NCBI GenBank assembly: GCA_942486035.1 | Contig: CALNXK010000038.1 | Location: 1,369,501-1,433,500, forward strand | Reading direction: 5' to 3' | From: Porites lobata | Lineage: Eukaryota > Cnidaria > Anthozoa > Scleractinia > Poritidae | DNA length: 64,000 nucleotides | Part shown: one piece after another, positions 1-9,939 of the stretch | Position numbering within the stretch: position 1 is the first letter of the stretch | How the letters are laid out: each line of letters starts with the position of its first letter | Position numbers and translations under genes: made by a program | The notes under the pieces: model-generated | Seen by the model: the letters and a program-made list of their open reading frames with translations, nothing else | Database searches by the model: none | Told to the model about the DNA's origin: nothing

Positions 1-209
1 CTGTACTCAAGCTGGTGATTAGTAATCAAGCTAAAATATGTAGTCTCAGCTTCGTTAGGCTTCCTTGTCTCATTAATTCACAATGTAATGCATAAATTTG
101 GTTCAATGCGTTTAATGTAAATTTATGTTGTGTGAGTGACTAACAAATAAATAAATAAATAAAAAATATATATATCAACGAAAATGAGAAACGTAAAGAA
201 TTACTTCAC

Positions 210-3200
210 CTGTCAAAATTACTTCAGATGTTGCCTCCGATTTTCCAAACTGGTTGGTTGCACGACAAGTGTATTCTCCAGCCCTCTCTCTATTCACGTT
301 TCTTATGGTAAGGCATCCATCCTTCTGAATGAAATGTAGAAGCGATTTAAGAGTTGCTCCTGATCTTGACCACACCACGTGACCGTCTGCTTCACAACAG
401 AGCTTTACGGTGGATCCTCCGTCTGCATACACGCGATGCGAAGGCTTTCTTGTTAATATCGGAGATGCTGTAGGAAAATTTGTGGCAAGTTAGATCAATC
501 ATTTCTGTGATAAGCAAAAGAAAAGTAAGGTTCCTTTTCAGCGGGCTCATAATAGACCAAAGCTGGATTTCTAGTATGTTAGGATTCAGTTCATTAAGGT
601 TTGGTATCAATGACGTTCTGAGCGAATAGTGGCAACGAAAAAGGCGTTAAAAACAAAAGCAAAACAACAACAGTACTGCGTGCATGTGCAGTAAATTTTA
701 ATGCATTTCTTTGCCATCACTGCAAGACAACAACATCAGCTCGGAATTTTGCTGTCCGAGTCGTCTCAAAATGTTTCAGGTGATGCGGGACAATCAAATG
801 GAAACAATGCTGATGCGAAGTGAGACCATCCAGACGAGATCTGTAACCAAAGACGGAACCAGCTATATTCTACCCCAGAAGAAAAAACCAGCATATTCAA
901 TGAGCATTATTAATATCTCTATTCATGTCTATTGCTGATAACAGTATTCATAACACCATCAATACTGAACAGGATCTAACCAGTTTGATAGATTTCGTAA
1001 ATCGTACCTAAGCTGGCAACTCCTCTGAATTCAGCATACCTACAATTTCATAACGCGAAGTTTTAGAAGTCATCAAATCAGTCCCATCAAATGTTGCAAC
1101 CGGACTTGATGATCCTTTGTTTACGGTTTGCTAGGCATGATTTAAACCAGTCGTGCACGACACCCTTGATACCATAATTATAGAGCTGAGATAAAAGCCT
1201 ACTATGATTCCCTGTTTTAAACGCTTTTAAGACCTATAAGGATTCCGTACGATTTATTCCCTTGGTTCATGTTACATTGTATGGTGCTAATGGTATCAAG
1301 TATTGCGTGTTGGGTACAGGTTGGGTATTATGTTTGTTCAAAACCCGTATTGCGAAGTAAATAGGATACCATATTCGTCGATAAATTCACTTAATTTTTT
1401 CAAAAATTCTATTTTAAACAGAAAGAAGTGAGATTGGGCAATAGTTTCCCGCCTCTGTTGCGTCATCTCCTTTATAAGCTGGAATTATTTTAGCAAGTTT
1501 TAGTTTTTTTGGATTAATCCCATATGAGATAGATTGGTTAAAAGTATTTGCTAAAGGTTCTGACTTAAAATATATGTAACCATTTTAAGAAGTTCAATAG
1601 GACACGAATATAGCCCATAGGCTTTATTACTTGGTAGCATACTAATTACGATACACTGATTGCTCCATATTAAAAGACGCCAAAATATATATTTTTTAAA
1701 TTCTCATACACGCAATCATGTATCACGTATCAAAATCGTCAGCTGAAAATAATTCAAAAATTTGTTTTAAAAAAGGCGACTTGGCTTTGTACAGGAAATC
1801 GCTTTTGGCAGGACATGTATATTACACAAAATTGAGCTTATGCATTCATGTGAAAGAGAACAAGCCATTTATAATTTTCATTGTTGAACAACAACGAATT
1901 TAATACCATAAAAAGCAATCACAAAAAGTAAAAGTGGCATGAGAACAAAAAGAAAGAAAGAAAAAAAGGACAAAACTACTTTAAAGTGTCTTACCTTTTA
2001 CTCCTAGAATGGTCACTGCTCGGAATGTTCCATAACTAGTTACGACTGTACATAAGTATGATCCAGTGTGTGATCTTTGGACATTATTGATATGAAGAAT
2101 ACCATTTGTTGTACTTATGTCACGGTGCGAATTACCTTCCAGCTTACGCCAGGTTATTTTCTGAGACAAATGACCTTGAACCCAACAATAAAAAGTTGCC
2201 GGTTTGTTCAGAAACACATACTGAGATTCTGGAGAAACAAATATTTTGGGAGGAACAACACATTCGCCTTTTGGTCCTTGAATACCAGTAAAGCCCCTGT
2301 TTCCTTTGCTTCCTTTTATTCCAGTGGATCCTTTGAAACCTGGTGGGCCCATAAGTCCAGTGTCTCCTTTTACCCCCTGAGAGCCTATTCCTCCCACTTC
2401 ACCTTTTACTCCCTTGAATCCTTGCGCTCCCGTAGGCCCTTGTGTTCCTCTAACGCCTTTAGTTCCTTTAGGGCCCAAAATACCACGGGGGCCAGTTTTC
2501 CCAGGGGCTCCTTTTTCTCCCTTGTATCCGGGGTACCCAGGGGCACCTTTTTCTCCCTTAGGTCCCTCTTGACCTCTTTGACAGAGCTTATCATCTGTGG
2601 TGCACGCTTGTGTAAATTTCTTGTCGATTTCCTGGCGGATTTGCTGTAAAGATAATACAACAGGTGTCGGGGCTATATTTCGTCTTTCTCGTGGATGCTG
2701 TCTTGACACGCTTTCTAGGGTTTCTTGAAACTCTGTTGATAATAAAAATATGTTATATATTATTATTAGTCTGTAAACAGCAGTGGGGGGGGGGGGGGTT
2801 GTTGCGTTGTCCTGAATTTTGCTGCACCTTGACTTGAGTAATTAGCCACTTATTTATCAAACAGGTCACATATATTTAGGTTTTACGCTATAATTATCAA
2901 TAAAACAGAACTAACATGGCTCAAAATTGGAATAAACGGGGTGGGCACATAAAACCAGAGACAGGAAATATTAGTTTTCAATTCAACGGCATGCATAAAA
3001 ACGTAATCCTTTTAGAAAAAATACCGGTTAGTGATCGTATCATACTCCAAGTTGAAAACTTCAGGAGAAATGTTCCATTTAAAACCTATCCTAACCCAGC
3101 TTAAGCCAGCCGCCATACATCTAGAAGCATGCGTGGTTATTGTATACTGATACAAACACGAGAGTTAATTCGCCATAAATGGATTGAAGTGATCTTTGCA

Positions 3201-6200
3201 CGAACCGAAGTATTTGTATACATTAGAGATCATAATGAAATGACATTCGAATTCAAACTTTCTTGATCTTCAAGTCAGGAGGCCCAACGACTTTATTCTG
3301 AACGTAAAATAACTGTTCGAAGGAATAAATGATGCGAACAAATTTCTAAAGCTTGAAAAAGGTTAACAACTTCTGGATAACCGTTCCACCCGTTTAACAT
3401 ATTCGGAACGTTTTTCTACTAGTACCTTACCTACGATTTTTGCAGATTAAGTTTTTCACATTTTATTTCCAGAATATGGCGATCATTGTTAAAAGAGGTC
3501 TGACGAAAATTTCGGTATGAAGACAAAACGTCCCCTAGAATCTGCTAATGAAGGCTTCTCCATATCCTCAAACTTCCGACCGGACCCATCAGAGTTAAAG
3601 CTACAATTTCTGATAAGACGAATCAAAGGCTCCTAGGAGTGAGCTCATGGATGATCGAATTGAATTAGTGTAGAAAAAACATTCTATTTTGAAATTTAGG
3701 TGTTTTAAACAGTTTGGGCACCGTAACTGTATTCACTTTTCTCCTTCGTTTTTTTTTATATATATATTTCATGACTTCCTGTGTGCTGATATACTTGATA
3801 GATCACGTTTACATTTGTTTAACATTTGATTTTTGGCAGGTTTTATTTTTGGCATACAGTATTTAGCATTTGGTTTTTGGCATCTGCTTTTGGCATATAG
3901 TGTTACGCATTTCGTCAGCGTTTCTTCGTTAACTTTTTGGCATCTCTATAGCACCCACGCTTTCCACCAACGACTAGGGAGCTTCCCTTCCTTGCCCGAA
4001 GCTGTTCTAACCTTAGGAATTCAAACCCGACACAGTCGAAGTATCCGATTGCATGTTCACCTGAATATTCTAGAAACTTGTTATCAGCGTAGCATTTCTG
4101 CTTAACCCAAGGATCACTTTAAACTTATTAATTTAACGCTTGTTAGTTGTAAAATAAATTGCTTTCTCATGTGATCGTAAAACACTTTCTGAACGATAGT
4201 ATACTTTCTTGTAAAATACCTAAGTTTTACATAGGGCCGAGGTTTATTTAATTCGTGGTTTTAAGCAATTATTTTAATGGACCTCGAGGGTTTCCTATAA
4301 GTGTAGACTGTTCACAGTCCCCTATTTTTTCGTGAGATCGTTTAGATATACCACGTCTTACCGTCACAGGTATCTTGATTTTCAAAGGTACCGAGGGGGC
4401 AGGCGTCGGGGATTATAGCTCTGACGGGGGGGGAAGGGGGGGAGGGGAGAGGCGAGAAAAATAGAGGGACTGTAATAATATAACTGCAGCTCGCGTTCAC
4501 GGAGCGCGTTGTACCAGCAACGCATGCGTTTGATTGGTCATTATACAATAGATGTTAATTTGCGTTGACAACGGGTTTAATCTAAGTTGCCGACATTGAC
4601 AAGTCGTTGACAAGTCGACGTTTCCATAAAACGTACGCTTTCATACCATAAGGCACATCTTGCGCAAACACACGAAGGATTTTTGGTATTTTGGTTAGGA
4701 AAATGTTTTTCTTGTGCATGTTTGCCGATTTTATTTCGAGGAATGGCCCAGAAACAGTATAAAATCACTGTTTCGAAAAACAAGCGCGTAATCGATGCTA
4801 AATGTGTCTGGCATGTTTTTCATCACCAGCGGAGTTTCTTAATTAATGAATGGTAAAAGGCGTGAAATTCCTCTCACGCCTCCTGAACGCGAGCTGCAGT
4901 GATGTTAGAGAGATTAAGATTCACGTTTACGGCATACGGCAAACGGCAAACGTCAGTTGAAAATTTCTCAGAATAGAAAATAAGCAGATAAAAACAGTCC
5001 AGAACGATTCTTGTGGACAAAACTGGCATAAAACTACTTATTTTTGTGTAGAAGCAATAAACAGTAGACGAAAAACAAGGGGAAAACTTGGTCACGTGGT
5101 ACAAATTCACGTTTGCCGTTTGGCGTAAACGTGAATCTTAATCTCTCTGTTATTACAGTCCGTCTATTTTTCTCGCTTCCTCCCAAACCGCCCCCGCCCC
5201 CTACGTAGTTTTGACACTCATGCAAGATGGCAGCCCGTCACGCAAAGCGTTCGATCTCGACGATCTTACGGAAAAATAGAGGACTGTGAACAGTCTACTA
5301 TAAGTGCTTTCAAATAAATGTTTCCATATGCTGTTCACAAAGAGTACGTAACGTTTAGTATATGTACTACGAGCTATTAAATTCAAATACAGAAAACAGG
5401 CGTTTACGGCTAAATTAAACTGCTTTAGAAGCGCTTTTGCTATAAACACTAGCTAAACATTATTTTGATAAACGGACTGAGCTCGCGGCTGTACGTGCTC
5501 TGACTTAGCTAAGTAATTTAACGCAGTCGAAGTATCCTATTGCCCTTCAGTACTTGAGTATTCTAAAAACTTGTTCATTCCAGCGTAGCATTTCCCGTAG
5601 AAATTACATTAATGGCGCTGATAAATGGAATCACCTTTTTACAAGCAAAATTGTCCAAATAATAATAAACCACAATAGAAACTCCTCAAGGTTACTTTAA
5701 TCGAGGGCCGTTTTTCGGCAGCTAAGGCTCTTTGGCTTATTATTCGCTTTTCGTTTAGCGAAATCCCATCGTCAGGCTGCAATAGCTTTTTCACACTCCG
5801 AGCACAGTTCGTCCAAATATACAACAATGATCCCCGCTCAATTATTTCAACGTCCTTTTAACAACTCCAAGTCCATTTCTCGCCGATGATATTGTCAGTG
5901 TTCTTTAGAATATTTCCATTTCACAAAACCCATCTTCTATGATGTGTCGGAAAAAAATGTACGCCTTACTAGATTACTAGTACCCTCTAGAATATGCCAA
6001 ACATATACGTAAAAGGCACTTGGAACAAAAGTAATACTAAGTAAGGGAGATAAAAGTAAAGTGTTTAATCCGACTTTAATGACTAAATTAATGAGAATCG
6101 AGTGAGTGAGTGAGTGAGTGAGTGAGTGATCGAGTGCCTCCAAAAGCCCATGGCATGAATACATCATCCATGAGCTAAAAAGCCACCTAGAACTTCCGAG

Positions 6201-6697
6201 ACAACGAAAGTTCCCCAAAGACATCCAAAAAGATAAATAGTTCGTAGGGCAGCTCCAAATTAACTTAACTTAAATTAGCTCCAAAATTATGGTGAAACCA
6301 TTGGAGACCCCGTCTTATGTATTAAAAAGCATTCTGTTGTTGGGTGCCCCTGTTTAATGAAGTGTTCTTCAGTGCAATTGCTGTGTCCTGTGTATTCAAA
6401 AACAGTTGTTTAAGACTTACCCATTTTTGCAGAACTTCTTGAGCTTCGTTTCGTAGGGTTTCGCTCTGTCTGTAAAATGTCTTTAAGAATACTATGTACT
6501 TTCCCTTGCATTTCGTCCTCGATTCGCTGAATGCGTTCTTCAAGTTTTGCTTCCATCACCTCAGCCCTCCTATTTACAAATTCTACCCTCACAATCAGCA
6601 ACGCAAAGAGAACTAGTGACAAGCCAAAGATTACCAACGAGTCTTTTTTGGAGACCTTTGTACTACATTTGGCTTTTGATTTGGTCTCTTCTTCCAT
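210..6697 (-). CDS. Type II transmembrane collagen/Ig-domain protein, 5' part (gene runs off left edge)
   Basis: Three coding exons on the minus strand: 6697-6421, 2732-1995 and 467-210, joined by GT-AG introns that all fall in phase 1. Exon 1 encodes a short basic cytoplasmic tail, a hydrophobic segment at about residues 20-37 and then a charged, heptad-like stretch, so the protein is predicted to be type II with an extracellular C-terminus. Exon 2 continues the stalk and carries 35 uninterrupted Gly-X-Y triplets (GQE to GEC), followed by an Ig domain with its Cys, Trp and the HTGSYLC motif. Exon 3 is a second Ig domain ending in RAGEYTCRATNQFGKSEA. The donor after 210 (GTGAAG) is again phase 1, so more exons, probably more Ig or another C-terminal domain, lie beyond base 1. 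The TM-stalk-collagen plan resembles gliomedin/colmedin-type proteins, but no olfactomedin domain is visible here. Adhesion or matrix function is inferred. The start is the only Met before the TM segment. Confidence 0.85.
860..1115 (+). mobile_element. LINE reverse-transcriptase relic (fingers region)
   Basis: A short plus-strand stretch near 1040-1110 reads REVLEVIKSVPSNVATGLDD after an in-frame stop. This is the usual non-LTR reverse transcriptase stretch just before the fingers motif. The flanking reading frame is broken and no catalytic FADD motif follows. It abuts another LINE relic on the opposite strand. Confidence 0.5.
1120..1640 (-). mobile_element. LINE reverse-transcriptase relic, minus strand
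   Basis: Read on the minus strand this stretch contains, in order but with frameshifts and stops, CPIELLKMVTYIL, EPLANTFNQSISYGINPK, KLKLAKIIPAYKGDD, GNYCPISLLSV, a QYGF-like segment, LLSQLYNYGIKG and HDWFKSCLANR. These are consecutive core motifs of a CR1/Jockey/L2-type non-LTR reverse transcriptase. It is a dead fragment without endonuclease or 3' end. The family assignment is by motif recognition only. Confidence 0.7.
2785..2800. repeat. Poly-G run
   Basis: An uninterrupted run of about 14 G (plus strand) lies in intron 1 of the collagen/Ig gene, about 50 bases upstream (in gene sense) of the exon 2 acceptor. Confidence 0.8.
4303..4480 (+). mobile_element. MITE, copy 1 of an inverted pair
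   Basis: Begins TAGACTGTTCACAGTCC and ends GAAAAATAGAGGGACTGTAA, with an inverted-repeat character. The same sequence family reappears in opposite orientation at 5152-5304. Non-coding; transposition mechanism not assigned. Confidence 0.65.
4907..5148. mobile_element. MITE with perfect 24-bp terminal inverted repeats
   Basis: The left end AGAGAGATTAAGATTCACGT is the exact reverse complement of the right end, and the match extends 24 bases. A second, shorter inverted motif (CGGCAAACG and CGTTTGCCG) lies just inside. Flanks share GTT, a possible 3-bp target-site duplication. About 242 bp, no coding content. It lies between the two oppositely oriented MITE copies at 4303 and 5152. Confidence 0.8.
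5152..5304 (-). mobile_element. MITE, copy 2 of an inverted pair
   Basis: Inverted partner of the 4303-4480 element. It ends AGAGGACTGTGAACAGTCTA, the reverse complement of the start of copy 1, and its inner end (ATTACAGTCC) matches the inner end of copy 1. Confidence 0.65.
6097..6128. repeat. (GAGT)n microsatellite
   Basis: About eight uninterrupted copies of the tetranucleotide GAGT/GTGA in intron 1 of the collagen/Ig gene. Confidence 0.9.
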
Positions 6698-7340
6698 TTT
6701 GCACGGTGTTTTAACTGGTTATCGTACTGCGTGTTTGCAGCGCAGCAGGAAAATCAAGGTCTGGCAAGGCTATCACCCGCGCAAGCTCTTATTACAGGGA
6801 TATTGGTTACGGGAAGTTGTGTGATTAGTTTAAAATAGCAGCTATATTAAGGTCAAGCTTCAGGAAATGTATCAGTTCAATGCTAGAAGTTATCCAATTT
6901 CAGCGAATAGGAGATTGTTAGCTTTTGCTGACCTCGGTGACTACATAAGACAGAGAAAACACTTGAAAGTATGAAAGAATTTGGTAACTACTCTGTGAGA
7001 TGGTCTTAAAAATATATGATAACAATCAAACGAAATGAAACAAATTACAATACAATACAATACAATTATTGACACTCCCCTGGTAGGGCTTTTCAGTGAC
7101 AATGCAAATTCTGATTATAACAACTTACTGACATAGGAGGTAATTGCCAAACGCAAGACACAGAAACAATCGAGCGATCAAAGAAATTGGGAGTCCTTAC
7201 ATTGTTTGCTCAACTCGTTGCTTCACTGGGGTAGAAAAATTCTTTCACAGTTGCTGGTGCGTGCTTTCTTAGATCAAGCACGTTTTTGACCTTAAGGGCC
7301 AAAGTCAGACTAGGACATACAGTATGCCAAATTTAGACTT

Positions 7341-7475
7341 CTGGCCGCGGTTGTTCAAACGCTGGATAGCGCTTATAACCACCGGATAAATCTCTATCCA
7401 GCGGATAAGTGTTAGGCAAGCCAACTTCGTTATCCTGTGGATGGTGCTATCCACCTTTTGAAAAATTGGGACCTG
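7341..7475. mobile_element. MITE of the GTTGTTCAAACGYTGGATA family, copy 1
   Basis: Begins GGTTGTTCAAACGCTGGATA and contains the inverted pair ACCGGATAAATC/TATCCAGCGGATAA and a closing TATCCACCTTTTGA. The same element occurs at 47458-47612 and, shortened, at 32950-33012, which defines it as a dispersed family. Confidence 0.75.
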
Positions 7476-7476
7476 A

Positions 7477-7855
7477 TCAGGAGGGAGGAAGATCCTAGCA
7501 CTAGGAAGATCCAAGAGGGCGAATCATCCTAGCGCCATATGTTTTCTGTATTCAGTTTACTTGCAAGTTGTAATTTTCGTTAGTGCTAGGATATTCCTAG
7601 CTGAGAGATAGGAAGATCAGTCCTAGTACCAGGAAGATCCTAGCACCAGGTAAACTGCCTTCCCTAGGAAGATTTGCTAGTACTAGGAACAAACAGAACA
7701 AAAACGGCGGTTGGTCGTTCAACGGGTTATCTTTGCTCCTTAATTCCTTCTCATCTGTTAAACACACGGACCGAAATTTTGCATGTAAACCCACCCGAAA
7801 AGTTGTTTCGCCCTCTAGGATCTTCCTGGTGCTAGGATCTTCCGATCCTCCCTCC
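7477..7855. mobile_element. Inverted-repeat element built from AGGAAGATCCTAGCAC units
   Basis: The outer ends GGAGGGAGGAAGATCCTAGC and its near reverse complement (7805-7855) form terminal inverted repeats. Inside and at both ends the unit GGAAGATCCTAGCACYAGG recurs at least five times in both orientations. No coding content recognised. Confidence 0.7.
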
Positions 7856-9939
7856 ATATAAACAGCCCCTTAGATACTTCGATTCGAAAACATTGCTGGC
7901 ATTATCTTTAGTTACGATTTGCCTTAGCCATATATTAAAGCCCGGAGTAGTCAATCGATAAAAATCGGTAGGAATCAAGTGATTTTTATCGATTGATAAC
8001 GGAAATCGGTGAAAATCGATAAACTGAATAGCTATGTCAAATCGATGTTATCGGTTTTTCATGGTTTTAACGAGTTATAACGGAAGTCCGCCATTGCTGT
8101 TTTTTGGCATGAGTTTAAGACGGAATCCATTTAAGGAATTGAGTACACTGTAATTTCAATTTTCAGTGGACAAAAATTTTGTACCCGAATAATTTATAAT
8201 ATGAAACCGAACTACGAGACCAATTTTGTCCTTAGTGACGCTGCAAGTACAAAAATAGTTATTACAAAAAGTTCAGTATTCTGATAAAATCAAGTCAAAA
8301 ACCTTTATACAAGCTGGCATTTTCTTAAAAAGCTTGGTACCTTGAGGGGTCTTATATAGGATATATAATTACACAAGTTTTTCTACTAAAATAAGTTTAA
8401 AAAATTCTTCAGATACTTTTAATTTAACTCTGTCTAACAACTTCAAAAATGTTTCGACAGTGAAACGATTAAAAACATCTAAAACGTCTTACTGCACAGG
8501 TTCATTACTTGGAACATCATATTAACTCACACAGAACCCACAGTTCCACTGAATAAAATGGTCATGTCTTATTTGGTCACTAAAAAGCCTCAAGTAACCT
8601 AAAATTTTTTCTAGTTTCTAGCCTGAGATGAGGCCCAATTTAAGCAGCTTTCATAAATCTAAACGAAAATAAGGCTTCTTGTCTCCAAGTTACTGGTTTC
8701 TGATCTCGCAACTCAAGCTATTCGCCTTGCAGCCTCAAAGTGGGAAGTTAGCTTTTTCGTATTTTCATACTCCGTACGCAGGTCATTAAGAAACTGCCAC
8801 TAACCTCTTTTTCAAAACGGGGATAGAACATAACAAAATAGCTTTTTATATCCGTGCAAATGGAACTTTTACTTTACTTTTCATTAGGCCTCATTATATA
8901 CGGTCTATTACAGTATATGAGAAAGTAGCCACAACTACTTATAGCAAATGTCTATTTATCAATAAATATGCCAATCCACTGAGGCGCGCAGTTTTTTAAA
9001 TTATCGCCAGCCATGCAAGCATGCGCACAGTCTCAGCAGTACTGCTTGCTGACTCCGTTGATGATGGAACATTGCCTGACTGTGCACTTTATGAATATAA
9101 TGGAGGTATATCCTCAATGACACCGCTTGTAGATGCCCTTGAAAGTGGCGCACTCCTGTAAGTGTACTGTATGAATATGGTGGAGGCCTTTCATGCTCTT
9201 TTGCTTCTTTCTGCTGAAAAAGTAGTTGGATTACGTCCATGCTTTTGCTATTGGAAAAAGTCTTAGTCGCTCGGTACTTAAGTTTTAACGTAACATGCCG
9301 AAAATAAAACATTTTGCTGTTAAATGAAGGCCTACCCGAAGACTACATTCAAATGGCAAGCGAGAGTAACACGGATTGATACCCGAGTTCTCCACCAAAA
9401 TATTTGAGGTGTTCTAAAAACTCACTTGCAAAATGAGGTGGTAACAATAATCTCGAATTCGGCTTATCACTTCCTGCTTAGAAACCTCATTACAACGAAC
9501 GAGAAACGACAATCCCAGTGCAACAAACGATATTTTTGAAGTATGAGGACCCACCCCTAAATTATGCAGCCTCTTGAGCTATACCGAATTGATTCCTTAG
9601 ATGAGATTTTCAGCTATTGGCTTTGAGGTATACTTTGTTGTTTCATGAGTCGGTTTTTTGTCAGCATACAGCGCTACTGTAGCTACCTGCGGAGACACAC
9701 AGAACAACACCCACACCACAACACACAAGCCGAACTTCCACAACACAAAGAAAGACTCAGAAAACGTGTTTTCGTCTCTCTTTTCACATTTCATTGAAAA
9801 ATTGAGATATATTATCCAAAACAATAGCAAGGTTTAAATTTTGCCGAGATATTCAAAACCAAAGCGATTGTACATTCGTTTGACTATAACGCTAAAACCT
9901 TGGTTTCTAATCGAACAATAATCCATAGTGATGGTTTGG

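Larger units (their letters stand above)
2733..6420 (-). other. Intron 1 of the collagen/Ig gene, with repeats
   Basis: The 3.7-kb intron between coding exons 1 and 2. Apart from the miniature elements at 4300-5305 and a tetranucleotide repeat near 6097, no exon-like reading frame with splice signals was recognised. Small open frames at 2916-3104 and 3833-4105 have no recognisable motif and are probably chance. Confidence 0.6.
6698..9939. other. Intergenic region, repeats only
   Basis: Lies between the start of the collagen/Ig gene and the 3' end of the first GT43 gene. It contains a TACAA-type pentanucleotide run near 7051, the MITEs at 7341-7475 and 7477-7855, and a cluster of ATCGATAAAAATCG-type repeats at about 7950-8030. 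Nothing gene-like was recognised at 8060-9939; an open frame on the minus strand at 9001-9312 has no known motif or splice support. Confidence 0.6.

Noticed and set aside
2077..2649. Long open frame on the plus strand opposite the collagen exon
   Set aside because: It is the antisense shadow of the Gly-X-Y repeat, which lacks stops on the other strand. It has no protein motif of its own.
9001..9312. 103-codon minus-strand frame
   Set aside because: No conserved motif, no splice context and no codon pattern distinct from surrounding intergenic DNA.
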